Positions 14,666 through 27,937 of a stretch of DNA of 64,000 nt are shown one piece after another. Where the stretch lies: NCBI GenBank assembly GCA_003993805.1, contig RSEF01000019.1:11041184-11105183 (forward strand), read 5' to 3'. The stretch is from Himantopus leucocephalus. Lineage: Eukaryota > Chordata > Aves > Charadriiformes > Recurvirostridae. The notes beneath the pieces were generated by a model. The model did not search any database. It was not told where the DNA came from and saw only the letters and a program-made list of their open reading frames with translations. Every line of letters starts with the position of its first letter. Position 1 is the first letter of the stretch. Both the position numbers and the translations under genes were made by a program.

Positions 14666-17600
14666 CTTCCAGTTCCAGAATCAGCCTACAGCTCCCTTTT
14701 TAAAAAATAAATAGCACCGAGCGGCATTTTAAATGTTTGACGTACTACTTCCCATGAGATCATCTGCAGCAGGAGCACTCGGCACTTCTGCAACTCAACC
14801 CTCAGCCTGGGGACCCAGGAAATCAAGTCCCTTGTTGTGCATGAAAAGCAATTTACCTGGCGCCACACACGAGCCCTGCGGCAGAAGCAGAGCAGGAATC
14901 CCGTCTCCTTAACCATTACTTTACCCCCTCTATTTCCATGACCTGCCTCACTCACTTCCCTCCAAATCCCGCACTGTGCAGGGCAGAGGTCCTACACACG
15001 CAACCCCATCCTTCACTGGGCTGCCTCGAGGGCAGGGGTGCCATGGAAAAAACCCATAAGTGATCCTGTAATTAGAAACTGCATCGTAACGCATACAGGG
15101 GGCTGAATTAAGGTTGCAGAGGAATACTGTAAATTGGATGCACATTTCTTGTTCCATTTTACTGCTTCTTTTTTTTTTTTTCCCCTCCCCCTTATTTGGC
15201 TTTGGCTGCACTTCAGATTAAGTTCCTAATAAGGGCTGGAGTTGGACGAGATTTTTCAGCCCATCAGATTGCAGCCTTCCAAGCCATTGAAATGAGATTC
15301 AAGCTGAACTTGAATTTTCAATAGTTTGGCCTAAAGGCAAGGGTGTTAACAACAGAGCCGCCAACACCTTCTCTATGAGAAATGTCTGAAAACATGTCTG
15401 CACATCAAATACTGCTCAGGCTCTGGTAAACAAAAGCCACAAAGCTAACATCTCAAATCCACCACTAACTTGCTCAGCTAGTTCTCCTGTCAGTAAAGCT
15501 CAATCATTTTCTCTGAAAATCCAGCGAACCTCTACGTTCTCTCTAGGAAAACAGGTTTTCCCCCAACAACCCTAAAACCTGCTGTAGTTTCACTATGACA
15601 AGGCAAGGCAAGGGATAAGGACAGGTCAGGTAAGTCAGGTGGACATGAGGAAGCACACACACACCAGTTCACCCAATGCAGTCTATTTAAACGATGCACA
15701 TCACCAACCTATCACGCTGACGTGCATGGAGGAGCAATCAGAAAACAGCATATCCTGTAGCCAGCTCCTCCTACAAGCAGCAGAAAGCTTGGACTTTCTT
15801 TTCCTTCTTAAAAATATTTCTTTTTTTTTTCTTCAGTTCTAACAATTTTTTTTTAATCTACACACCACAATCATGTTAAGGGGTTAGCCCAAATCCTAGG
15901 AGCAAGGAAGATAGGATAAAACTGAAACGCATCCCCATTACCAGAGGAAGCAGACAGTGGAGGGCATGGCTGTGCGATGTGGAAGGGTGGGTTTCCTCTC
16001 CCGTCTCGTCTCCCCGTCCCCCCCTGGGTAACTGCATCCCGTGTTACGGTACCCAGCAGAGCACAACTGCCGGCAAAGGCAGGACCTGCCGCGGGTTCCA
16101 GCCTGGGCAGACCCCAAACCACCCCAATTTTGAAGCTGCCCTTGCCCCAAGACTTTTTTACCTAAAACCTCTGACTTCAGCTGTCTTTACTAAAATAAAA
16201 ATGTCATGCTATGAGTCTCTCGGAAGTCCTTACGCCACTCCTGCCTAAATGTACAAACCTAAAGCACGTCACAAAGCTGAGCCTTTCACCAACTCCATTT
16301 CAGAATGCTGCATTGGTGGTGGAGGGCTTTAACCAGAACCTCTGCCGGTCCCCTGAAGAGATTTCGGGTTGGGTTTTTTTAAGTGTTGAAGTATATTTTC
16401 TTGAGGACACGAACGCTTCAGCTTCCCTGTCACCAAAATCTTTTCTAAATGGTGGGTCTGAAGCGCAGCCATGGCCATCTACTCTTGCCAGCACTGGAGG
16501 CAGCAGGGCAGTCCAGGGAAGGCGCTCCCCTCCCTTTGATGACAAACGATAGAGAAAAGGAACGATGGTTTCTTGAACTGCATCCAAGGGAAAGCAACCC
16601 TGCTAGAGTGCCTGGCAGGGCATCAACAGCAATGGAAATTTCAGCTTTCAAAGAACAGAAATAAGACTCAAGGGGGTGGGGACATCCTGCAGGAGCCGAG
16701 GTGCCACTAATCCAACAGATTGTTTTACAAACTCCCGCTTCTCTCCAATGAAACTATATCCTCTGCAGAAAAATCATCTGGCTCCAACCTCTTTTGGTAA
16801 GTGGAGCATAAACAGAATAGAAAAGAGCTCATACCTGAGCAGAAATCGGGCTTGGGTGGGCTGTGACAGGCAGGAGAGCGGAGGGACGGCAGCCAGACCA
16901 CTGGGATTTTGCTCTTTTCTTCAGACGGCTGCTGCAGGATCACTGAACCCCACCAAGCAAACAAGGCTTATCCAACACAGCGGGCAAGCGCTGGCCAAGC
17001 CGATGCGATGCCCGCTGCTCGCTGCAAGGGGAAGGAGAGCACGGGGGGGAGAAGAGCACGGTGATTCCTGCTAAAAGGTCTGGCCTTGATTAAACTTATT
17101 TTCTTTAGTAACATTTAGTTAAGTAAGACAGGGAAAAACCCTGCTGTGTTCTTCAGCGGCTCTTAACGGGGAAGCTGGAGTGGAACTGTTCATTCACCCG
17201 ATTAGCTGAACAACAGGATCCGCGCCGCAGCAGGCGCTGTGCCCATCAATGTCCATTTCTTGGTCAGTAGGTGCTTTCACCAGCAGAAACAAGAAACACT
17301 GACGTGTGAGTAAATGGCAGTTCCCAACTTTCAAACCAGAAGGTGTCTGGCAGCTCTGTGTCAGTGTGATGTACCCTCCACGGGAATTACCCACTGCTTC
17401 CTATAGCTTGAAGCTCTGAACGAAGCAAATGCTGTTAGTAATGGTGGAGAAAAACAGAACAAAATTGCAAGAAGAGTGATTGCCCATGCTCATGTAAGGC
17501 AGGGGTTTTCCTCTTCTACCTCTGGTGTAATGTCTAATTTGCTCAGCTACAGAATAAGCTTCATTTCTTTTTACAGGGTTCACATTCTCAGTCCCTCTGG

Positions 17601-17824
17601 CAATGAGCCCGCTGCACCAACACCCCACACGTCACCGGTGGGCTCTGTCCGGTCTTCAACTATTGCGAGGCTGATTCTAATTATTTAACAAGTGGAGGAA
17701 AACAGCAGGCGCAGCTTGCCTTTGCCCCTCGTTTGTATGTCACTAAGCAGCTGTAGGTAGACACAAGCAGCACAGGCAAAGCACCATCCTGTGCACAAGC
17801 TGCTCAGAGCCAGGCACCGTCTCA

Positions 17825-17896
17825 CCGGCTGCAGAGGTTTGGAGTTAACACCCACGCGGACCGGCTGCAGAGGTTTGGAGCAAACATCCATGCGGA
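17825..17896. repeat. 36-bp tandem duplication, diverged
   Basis: Two copies starting CCGGCTGCAGAGGTTTGGAG, period 36, the remaining 16 bases differing at a few positions (ACACCCACGCGGA versus ACATCCATGCGGA). Confidence 0.9.
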
Positions 17897-20800
17897 TGAT
17901 GATTCACATACACGCACCGATGCCTTTTCAGTGCCGGCATGGACTTCTGCACCAGGCTGGTTTATCCTCAGGGCCAGCAAATGCTGTGTGAGAAGTGCTC
18001 ACGGAACAGCAAAGCAAGGCACAATCTGTAACTGTGCTAATTGCTGGAGTAATTAAAAAGTAAAAGATCAAACTAACTACCAGAAGTCTGAGCATCAGCA
18101 AAGAACCACTTTCCTTCTCATGAGCAGCCTCTCAAATGCATGTCCTCACCAAGAACCGCCTGTGCTGAGCCACCTCCACAGGTATGAACAACTGCTTGAG
18201 CAGATGACAAAAAAAAATATGTCAGGAATTTTTCTTTACAATAGATTTCACCTTATTTTTTCTTCAGTGTGGCAGGATGAAAAGACATTTCTATTAAGCA
18301 ATTGAGTTTTCCCCACAACGGACACGAGCTGGCATGTTCTGAGCATTCAGTATTTCAATCCCAATTAAGTAAAATAACAATTGCTGCACCTAAGGGTTTC
18401 TCAGCTCCCTAAGAGGAAACACGTTATACATACACAGATTTTCCTAACTTTACCACCACATACTTAAGACGTGGATTGAGGGATGAATCACAACTTCAAA
18501 TTCTTCATTACTAAGCCTGGCAATCAACACTGCCACTTTCTGGCAAAGAAACCCTAAAAATCCCTGATCTCCCCCCGTGATGTCATCTGCAAACAGCAAC
18601 GTGATTTACATCCCATGGGGCACTCTTGTCCTGTGACTCCTTCGCCGCCAGGGGTTCTGGGGTGAGGAGGGGTTCATCCCTGCACCCGGCAGGTCTCCGC
18701 CACAGAAGCAGCTGGGTAACAGGATTTGTTCTGGATAATCCCTGCTCCGGCTCTCGGGACCCAAGGGGAGGAAGCAGCCGGAGATGCACTCAGCCAGAGA
18801 TGGCAGCCACCGCAGGTAACTGGCTTTTACACAACCTGTTCTCTCCCAGCCACATGCCAGGTGTAAATCACGTCTCCAGTTTCAATCCCCGGGAAGAAAA
18901 GGCAGCATCATGAAGACAGAAAGGAGGCACACGAACTCTGCGCACTGACATCAAGGTGACGGGCATCCCTGTAACCGGGCAGGCAGATGCCAGGCCCCAA
19001 GCTTTCAGCACGTTTTAACACAGGTTTAACCCGCCGACCCAACCTGGTCAGTTGGTCTGGGGATAGCGACCGAATCCAAGTGACAAACTCCTGCCCGTTT
19101 ACTTTGGTTCTCTCGCCTCTGAGCAGCCTACCAAATACCAGCTGCATGAGCCTGGCTGGAATCAATGCTTTTGCGTAAAGGAGGTGAGGTTCCCAAATCT
19201 TGGCGTGAAGGCCAGCAGCACACCTCCACGTCACTTGGACAGACCTCCAGCTCCAGCAGTGAAGAGATGGGCAACTGTGGCAGCTGTGGGGAAGTCAAGC
19301 ATGGCCACGGCTCCTGCCGAGCCACAGGGTAGAAGAAGCCACATGAACAAAACTAAGGACCAGCTGCTGGAAGGTAAGAGCTCTGCAAGCTGCGGCCACA
19401 CAAAGTGCATCATCTCACGTAGGGTACAGCCATGGAGGAGGTGGAGGCCTCTGCTTACCTTCCCATTCCAGATCCCAAACCTCTGTGCCCCCAAGGCAGG
19501 AGGCATCTCCGCCAGCCTGGCTTGTCACTGCCCATGGGTACTCACCCTCTCCCCACAGGGCAAGGGGGAAATCCCTTTAGATAACCAACTGTATGGCAAA
19601 GACCATCTTTTTCTCACACGGTTGTTTGAACAGGGCCCAGCACAACAGACCCTGAGCCGCCGGTGGGGCTGTAAGCTCTGCCTAGGGTTATTATTTTAAT
19701 AATTAAAGGGATGGCCAGAGACAGAGGTGGTACTCTGTGGCCTCTTAACCTAGAGAATTACTGGGTTTTATGCAGACAACTCCACTTTTTCAGCTGTGAC
19801 GACTGCAGCAAATCCTCATGGACAAAAACATCAAAAAGAGGATGCTGGATACGGCCCAACACAGGGCCGCTGCTCGGCCAGCCCAAGCCAAAAAGCAGCA
19901 TAAAACATGCAGGGCTCACAGGGCGTTTCATTTTTAAAATGGAGTAAAATCTAGAGCGTTCCTGTGATTCAAAGCCAGGCTGCCTGGAGCAAAGTGACTT
20001 TCCAGGTGAGGCACCGGTCCCCTCTCCAGCCTGGTCCTCACACCTCTCCATCCCTCCCTCCCTTCCCATGCCTCCGCCTGCTCCTCCCACGCTCACCGTC
20101 CCTCTGCCGAGACAGCTCGCCCCAACATAGAAGGCCCTCCCCAACCTACCACATCACCATCTTTCCACCTCAAGAGCCACTGGCCCCACACAGCCGGCAG
20201 GGACGTGCCCACAGGGAAAGGCAGGGACAGCCACCTACCCTTCTGCTTCACAACGTGGCAATTAACCGGCTTGAAAACTGCCTCTCTAGGCAGAAACCCA
20301 TCCTGGGAGCGACCGGGGCAGCAGACGCCTACTTTGTACACCACCTAAGAGATAAACCCCTTTTGCCAAGTGGGGCCCTGGATGCTCCTGTCACACACAA
20401 TAATTAAACCATCAGTCAAAGACACAGCGCATTAACACAGACGGAGGCGGATAAGGGAATCAAATCGTTCTACTTGAATCTCTGCAGCTAAATGAAACCT
20501 GAAGCAGGTCACATCTAAGGAGGAAAAGAGTGAAAGACTTATAAAGATTCAAGAAATCTCATTTAACAGTCGGCTTTCCCAGTGTTTACCAAGCAAGCAG
20601 AAAACCAAAGACAGAGAGCGCCCAAGCACGCAGCCAGCCAGGATCAGGCCAGCAAGAGGACGGAAAGGCACGGAGGGCATCGCTGTGCCGGCAGGCAGGA
20701 GCATGCATAGGGCACTCCTTTCTTGACCATCAAGAAAGCATTGCAATAGAGGTGGCCGGCATGTCTTTTAAGACATGGGGGAGGCAAAATTGCTGGTAGA

Positions 20801-21419
20801 GCAGCCCATAGCTTTTTCCATCCAAAAGAAAGGAGTCAAAGCTGCGCCATCCGTTAGCACTTAAGTAGTCCCTGCCCTCGGTTTCCCACCATCTGTACTA
20901 CTCTCTGAAAGTCCCCTACTCATTTAATTTATTGCTGTGTGTTTCCACCAAAATCAAACACCTTAAATATCAGTAATCTTGGTGGGAGGCATCCAGCTGC
21001 TACAACCCATTGTAGGAATAAAACGTATTTGTGCAAACTTGCATTGAGAAAGCCAGGCAGCAAATCTTCCTACGAAGAACTTCCCATGCTTTCAGATTAG
21101 CAGATCAAGCTGCAGGCATTAAGACCTTTCCCCTTCTATATCTGTGAAATCCAGCGCTTAGGACACAAAAATGGGTCTTTTCTAACCCTGGAACAAACCG
21201 ATTTTGGAAGCGTGCGGCACGACAGCGGCAGCAGCGGGGGGCAATGGCTGCGGCTGAGGCGGTGGCAGGGAGGGAAGCTGAGCACAACCAGGGGCTCGAG
21301 TTCATGCGCTGCGTGGGGCCGGTGAGATGGGACTGCTCCTGGGGGACTGGGGTGCTGGGACTGGGAAATCCCAGCCGTGTCGCCTGCAGATCCCCATTCT
21401 GGTCACTCATCCAGCCCCC

Positions 21420-21460
21420 AGACCCCTCTCGCCTCAGTTTCCCTGCCCGTCAGACGAAGA
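21420..21460 (+). repeat. Possible MIR-like relic
   Basis: CGCCTCAGTTTCCCTGCCCG resembles the CCTCAGTTTCCCCATCTGTA segment of MIR-type repeats. A similar segment, CCTCGGTTTCCCACCATCTG, lies at 20876-20895. Confidence 0.35.
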
Positions 21461-22539
21461 CAGCAGGAATTCCCCATAATGCATGCAGCCATTTGCAAAG
21501 CTCCCAAGCACAGAGATTACAGGGGAGAGCTCATCAGAAGCAGCCTGTAATGTAACAGCGATGTGGCCTCTGCCTTGCAGCCACAAACCAGAATTTAATA
21601 GGGAGCACACTAAAAAATAAGCTTGTAGAGTCATCAGCCGCTCAGAAGGAAATAAGCATAGCGCCCTGCCCTCTCGAAACACCAGCTATCAGTTGATAAA
21701 AGAGCATTCCTGCAAGCTAAACACCCAGGCAATACTTTCAAGGCACGATTTGTAGCCTGGTGCCCTTCAATTCGCTGAGAGTGATAGAACAGTAGCCAGA
21801 AGAACTTGGGGGTAAGGGAGGATGAACATTTCTAACACCCTGGTGACCTCCCTGATGCTGAAATCCTATCAGACCCAAGTATGCGTGCGAGGATCACAGT
21901 GCTGCCGCTGCCCAGGCCCCAGGCTGTGTTTGGAGGGGCAAATGGAGGGGTGGGGGGGTCCGTTGGTGAGGCTGGAGGCACCTGCAGGCTCTTGGACTCG
22001 CTTACTTCTCAGGGGCGGAACCAGTCACGCAAGGGTGGTTTCATCTGCTTCACAGCTCCGACAGCAAACCTGGAAATTGTCTTCTTCCCACACCATCACA
22101 CAACTTGCTTCAACTGAAACCTGTTTTACTCTCGCTGTCCTCCTCCCAGCTCAGTTCAACCTGTCTTATTCCTGCACACAAGAGCAGCAGCCAAGCAAAG
22201 AGAGGACAACCCGAGACTCGCCCGGGACCTCCAGCAAGGGATGCTGAACTGCAGACGAACCAATGCAGTCCATGACCGAAATGCTCCGTGCCCACCTCCA
22301 GCCCAGCAGGCAACCTTTTAACTAGCAGTGAGCAGGAGGGGATGGAGCTGAGATCCCTGGCAACACTAATAAAAATCACTGTGTTTCTCCTTTTTTGGGG
22401 AGAGAAAGAATAACCCTTTTGAACTATCAAAGTGGGGGAGAACCGACATCTGTTCAGATTCAGCTGCTTGGGTGTCACTGTTTTAGCTCCAACTCCTTCC
22501 CGACGGGTGGGAAAGGTCTCTAAGCTTTTATTCAAAGGC

Positions 22540-22625
22540 TTTGCCCTTAAACAGGGCCTTTCAGCACAGGATCGCAGAGCACCTTACAGGCATTTAATTA
22601 AAACTTACAACCCGCCCCGGCGAGG
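22540..22625 (+). repeat. Probable ancient LINE/SINE relic
   Basis: AGGGCCTTTCAGCACAGGAT, CGCAGAGCACCTTACAGGCA and TTTAATTAAAACTTACAACCC follow the order of a well-known old amniote repeat (CCTTTCATCC..AAAGCACTTTACA..TTAATTAA..CTCACAAC). Recognised from memory; the exact family (L3/CR1-like or MIR-like) is uncertain. Confidence 0.45.
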
Positions 22626-25600
22626 GAAGGATTAAGAACAGGCCCCGAGCTCAAAGAGCAGCCCACCAGCACAAGCATCTCTTTTTCCCATACGACTGAG
22701 GTGTTCGGCTCAGTTGCGAGAGCGCAGCAGTCCCAGCCTCACCGAGCTACTAAATATGCCCCGAACAGCATGGAGCCTCTGGAGAGCCATCGGAGCAGAG
22801 GGAAGAGGCCAGGAGCACACTCCGACGGGACAGACGGGCAGGGGCTCCCCTCCACCGATCGAGCCACAGTAAGGAGACAGGTTCAGCTTGTGCTGGAGAC
22901 ACAAAACCGTGGTTTGTTACCCCTCTGCAATTTAAATACTATACATTTCCAAAGGATGGCATTACTGGGGACCAATCGATCCACCTAACAGCCCCGGGAG
23001 GTTGATACAATGGAAAACCACTTTTTTTTTCCCCCCTTGCTTACCTACAGGGTGAGGCTTTTGCTGGTTGAATTAAATCTATTTAAACAAAAGTAAGTTC
23101 AGACATCTGCCGTTGCACAGTGTCAGCTGCAAGAAATGAGCTAACATCCAGATGCAGTGGCATGTCAGGATTAGCCCAGGCTGGGGCAGGAATGCTTCCA
23201 TGTATGGAAAAATATTGGAGCAGTGAAACCATAAGCTTGGAGCAGAGCAAAGTGAGAGGCCCTGTCAATGAAGTTGCGGGCTCAGGTTTAGAGGATTTAG
23301 CAGCTCAGACCCGCCGTAAGATCCTCTGCACATATTACAATAAATTTCACACTTTTTCCAAAAGGGACTCCCACAGCAATGCTGTGAGTTGCGAGGGTGA
23401 GATCCTCGACCCGTCTGTTTGCTCTGGAAGCGGGGCTCGGACCGTTGGGTATCATTAACTCTCCCCGCGCTGGGCACAGGCTGGGGCGTTGATGGAGAAG
23501 TCCTGGCGAGTACAAGGCTGCTGCTCGCACTCGCCTGCCCGCCCATCCCTTGGCAGCCGCCTTCTGCACAGCAGGATTTCTAAAAGCCAGCTTGGAGTTG
23601 GCACTCTGGATGAAGCGGTGGCAGTTGAAAAGAAAACGCTGAGCTGAATCAGCGCGGCTGGGGAGTTGGCATGTGCTTCTGCCAACGCCACGGCAAGGGC
23701 AGCCACTGCCGAGGCACGGGGCAAGAGCTGGGGCAGTATTCTCTTCAACCGGCCCGGCACAAATCAAGAGGGCTCATTTGTCAGCATCCTGACTTAACGC
23801 TAATGAAGTAATGGCTATGACTTCATCTCTCCAGTGGGAATCTCTTGGGAATGAGGGAGAACTAGAATTTCTCTCTCAGGCTCGCTCACGCAGTTGCAAT
23901 GCATTTCAGTTGCCGTCTACTCTCTTCTGCAAACATTACCTAATTCTCACCCAGATTCTTAAATCCTTGCACTGAAACATAAAACAACGCTCCCTTCTCA
24001 GCTGTCAAAGCCCAGTCTCGTAGAGATCCCTCCCGGTGGGATCTGACCCCCTGCGCCGGCTGCCACCCCCTCCCCGGGGGCCAGCCACACCAAGCCTCTC
24101 TCGCATCTGAGGATGTCACCAGCTATTTTTTATGCCTCGGTCATGAAATAAAAATCTGGTAACTCTTGGCAAATTCATTTTAAATAGGGACCTTTGCACT
24201 TTTTCTCCATTAAAATATTTTAAAGTCAGGTTGGATTTAGCCACCGTTGCAAAGACAGACAAAATGTTGCTGGAGGACCCTGGAGTTTCTCTCCTTGCAG
24301 ATCTTCATGGGTGCAAAATACACACAGCAACGTCTCACACCAGCCTGCTGCTACATTGCTTAGTCTGCCTGAAGACGGGGTAGCCCCACTGCCTTCCTCG
24401 TTACAAGCCTTCGGCTTCCAGGTTTGCTCTGCCCTGGGTTCGCTTCCCTGCGACCCCGCTGAAGATGCTCTCCACCGCCCAGTGCACCATTCCTGGTCTC
24501 CGCAGTTGCGATGGCCACCTATCATTTGAAGCACATCCTTTATGGAGCAGATTCTCCCCAGCATTTAGGCTCTGTGCCCAGCACTCACCTCTCCGCTCAG
24601 GCAGGGAGCCAGCACCCCCGCGCTCCCCCATGCCTCCTCGGGGGCTCCCATCGCTTTGTTTTGAGGCTAGAGGGGCCTGCTGGGCTCCAAGCAGGAGGTC
24701 GATCAGATTGCAAAAGCTCCCTGACACAACTGAAGCAGTCAGTCACTCACTCACACTAAATAAAGACCACAAATTCTTTACATATTAATTGTTGGTTGCA
24801 ATTTTTCGTGGTGTTGAAAGACAGACGTGAGACTATGCAGAAACCATTCCTGCATCTTTTTAGTTCCACCCTTCCATTAATTATGTGCACTCTAAGCCAA
24901 ATCAGTAAGACGGTACATTTTCTTTGGAAAACTGAGATGATGAAAACGCAATCAGCTATCATACAAGATGCTCACATTGTAATCTGAAATACTTGTATAA
25001 TTCATTTTCCCACGAGAGAATTTAATACATCTATTTGCTTACTTGTCAACTCACCCCGCTCTCAGTTTCTCCGCTGGCCATGTCTTTACCTTGTGACATA
25101 CAGATTTAATTCTAATTGTGGTTTTCGCCTACAGAGCATCAGCAGGGAAGCAGTGGTCCCAGGCAGCACAGAGGAACCTGCCCTGCAGAGGTACATCTCG
25201 GCAGAGCCGAGGAAAGCCCTCTCCCCAGCTCAACACCCCCCGGCTGGGCCTCCTACCCCCAGAACGGAGGGCAATTAATGTGCACAAAGCCCATGTCATA
25301 ATGAATCCAAGCACCCTCCCCACGCTGGCATTACCCCCCCTGCCTTTCCTAATCGTTACTGTCTGGAGATGGCATGAGCACAAAGTGATCTGTCTAGAAA
25401 AATGTTTCAAATCTATCATGCCTTACACTGTGATGTGCTATGGAACCAGTTTAGAGAATACACACAGCTATAAAGTCATGATTATTCAGTATTCAACCCA
25501 GCCTGAAAGCTCAGGAGTCAGCTTGTTATTTGCTGAAAGCGGGGGGCCCAAAATTATCCGTGAATAGTTCAAAGCTGCAGTTAATTCAACATCTCTACTT

Positions 25601-25799
25601 TCAAAAGCATAAAAATCACAGATTCCTGGAGTGTGTAAGCTTTTTAAAAATGACAAACTACTAACTGTCAAATCAAAGCAGCAAAGAGAAATCCACATGG
25701 CTGATAAGACAAATAGTTGCATTTTAAAGAGTAATTAAATATCACTTTGGAATATTTTGCTTGGAACTTGTTTCCCTGATAAAAAATGGGGAGGGGAAG

Positions 25800-25820
25800 A
25801 AGGAGGAGGAGGAGGAGGAA
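25800..25820. repeat. (GGA)n microsatellite
   Basis: About six GGA/GAG trinucleotide units in a purine-rich stretch of NXN intron 1. Confidence 0.85.
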
Positions 25821-27756
25821 GCAATCCGCACACACCAACAAGCTTCTCACCAAGCAAATGCTCAGGCAAACACTGTGCAAACTTGTTCTCATGAATTCAG
25901 AGTTCATCGTGCTGTATCACAGCCTCCCATTCCCTCTCAGTTTCCCTATATCCCTACATTTCACATCAAAACTCTGGCAATGAGGAGCAGACGATCGCTA
26001 CATGAATCCGGCTTGTCAAGGAGGAAGGCGTGTGGGGCTGGGGCAAGAATCCCCCTGGTCTGATCAGTAAGAAGTGCAATATCTTCTGACTTGACTTAGA
26101 TTGAAACCATACCCCAACTTCCATGCTGGGAGCGTTGCTGAAAAAAACAGGAATGCAAAACAGAGAGCTCTACCCGACGCAATTCAGAAGTGAAACCCTA
26201 CCCCAGCAGCATGAGCTAACCCTACCGTACGCCGCTTTGAAACATTAAAAGTATGTCCATGAGAAAGGATCAAGAAACTCCAACTTCAAAATCCCCTGGA
26301 CTCTCTCAAAACCCGTACCTGCTGGCAATCAACTCACAATGAATTTCACGCAAACTTTCTCAGTACTAAGAAATACCGACAGGCAATGGTACAAAAGGAT
26401 TGTTTTGAGTATTAAACAAGGAGATGGCTTACTGCATTTCAAACTAAAACATTACCAAACCGCTTGAAGAAGCCACCATCCAAAGGCAATGCAAACCTGA
26501 TGTCAGTTTTTGGGACAGGACTTGCAGAACCCAGTACAAGACCCAACGGCGTGTGATCAGCACATACTCCTGCTGCTTCTCCCCACTGTGGAGCCAGGAG
26601 GATTTGATGATGGAAAGATGTCCGAAGACTTTCAGAGCTGGCCCTCAAACATAGGCAATTACCAACTGAAGGATGCAATAAACAATACGGCAGATGACAC
26701 ATCCGCAAGACATTTAAAACACTAATTCTCCCCTAGGGAAAGTGCTCAGGCAGGCCACAGTCTGGATATATGGGGAAATCCAACTTCCAAGGACGTCAGT
26801 GATGTTTTCGCAACTAGTGCAGGACCTGAATTTTATACACAGCCCCCAGACTTGCTGTCTACTGACAGTAGTGTATGCTTACGAGGATTTCACTGAAGGA
26901 TTAGTGTTTTGGCATGAGAGACGACTGCTAATTGTACGGAGGGTCACTGCAAAGCTGTATAAAATATACTCAGAAATAATTTGGAAAAGCAGCATCAACA
27001 ACAACAATTAGAGAATGTTTTGGCTTCGATGTCCTCCGCACGATGTGGAAACACCAAATAGCTTATTCCTCAGTCATAACTGAACTTCACTGTTGTACTT
27101 CTCCAAAATCGCACAGAAAAACGCTCCATTGTTTTGTACCTTCTTTTGTAAAGCTGTTACACATTCAGCTCCTGAAAGAATGCATTTTTGGAGAACTGGG
27201 CACTGATTACTTAAAAAGTAAAGTTGCTTTGCTTAGTTCTGCAACCTGAGAGTAACAAATGAAAATGTCAACCATGCATCTTTAAATACCGTTTTCATTT
27301 CAACATCTGGATTAAGATGCCACAATGAAAAACAGCACGCAGGCTTCTCTCTGCTCCTTTCATAGATCTCCCATTCTTACGTTTCAGAACCAGCGAGTTT
27401 CAAAGCAAACAAAGAATCACTTGGTGCTGCTAACGCCTTGCTTCTTACTCAATAGCCTTATGTCATGAAAAGACCATATTTTTCAAATCTACATCTCTGT
27501 GAGCCAAAGATTTCATATACATTCCCACCCCAGAAATACAAAGTCAGGAATACAGCTGAAAGTGATTACCTAGATATTTTTATATGATGAAACTCAAAAG
27601 CTGCTTCAAGTGATTTACAAAATTCTCTGTTAGACAAATCCCACATCTGTGCTGACCGCTTGCCTCCCAGATCTCAGCAGATGGCGATTTCAAAAAGAAA
27701 AGTTGAGTCCCTTAAAACTGGGGTGTACCTTAAACAGTAATCAAGGGTTTGAGGGT

Positions 27757-27772
27757 TGTGTGTGTGTGTGTC
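27757..27772. repeat. (GT)n microsatellite
   Basis: About eight GT dinucleotides, ending against a C run, about 140 bp left of the G26 tract. Confidence 0.85.
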
Positions 27773-27910
27773 CCCCAAAAAAAACTGTGTACAGTCTAAT
27801 TTAATGACATTTCTACCTCCTCCCCACCATTTCTTGCACAAACTCTACCTACAAAAGTAGTACCTGGTGTCTTATTAGGAGAGGCTCCTACAGCACATGA
27901 TCTTAAGCGG

Positions 27911-27937
27911 NGGGGGGGGGGGGGGGGGGGGGGGGGG
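27911..27937. other. N plus G26 homopolymer in NXN intron 1
   Basis: One N followed by twenty-six G. So long a pure G run is rare and usually marks an unresolved G-rich repeat or polishing artefact. It could form a G-quadruplex on this strand. Confidence 0.85.

Noticed and set aside
27911..27937. G26 tract as a telomeric or mobile-element mark
   Set aside because: No TTAGGG units, poly-A tail or target-site duplication; an assembly or homopolymer feature is simpler.
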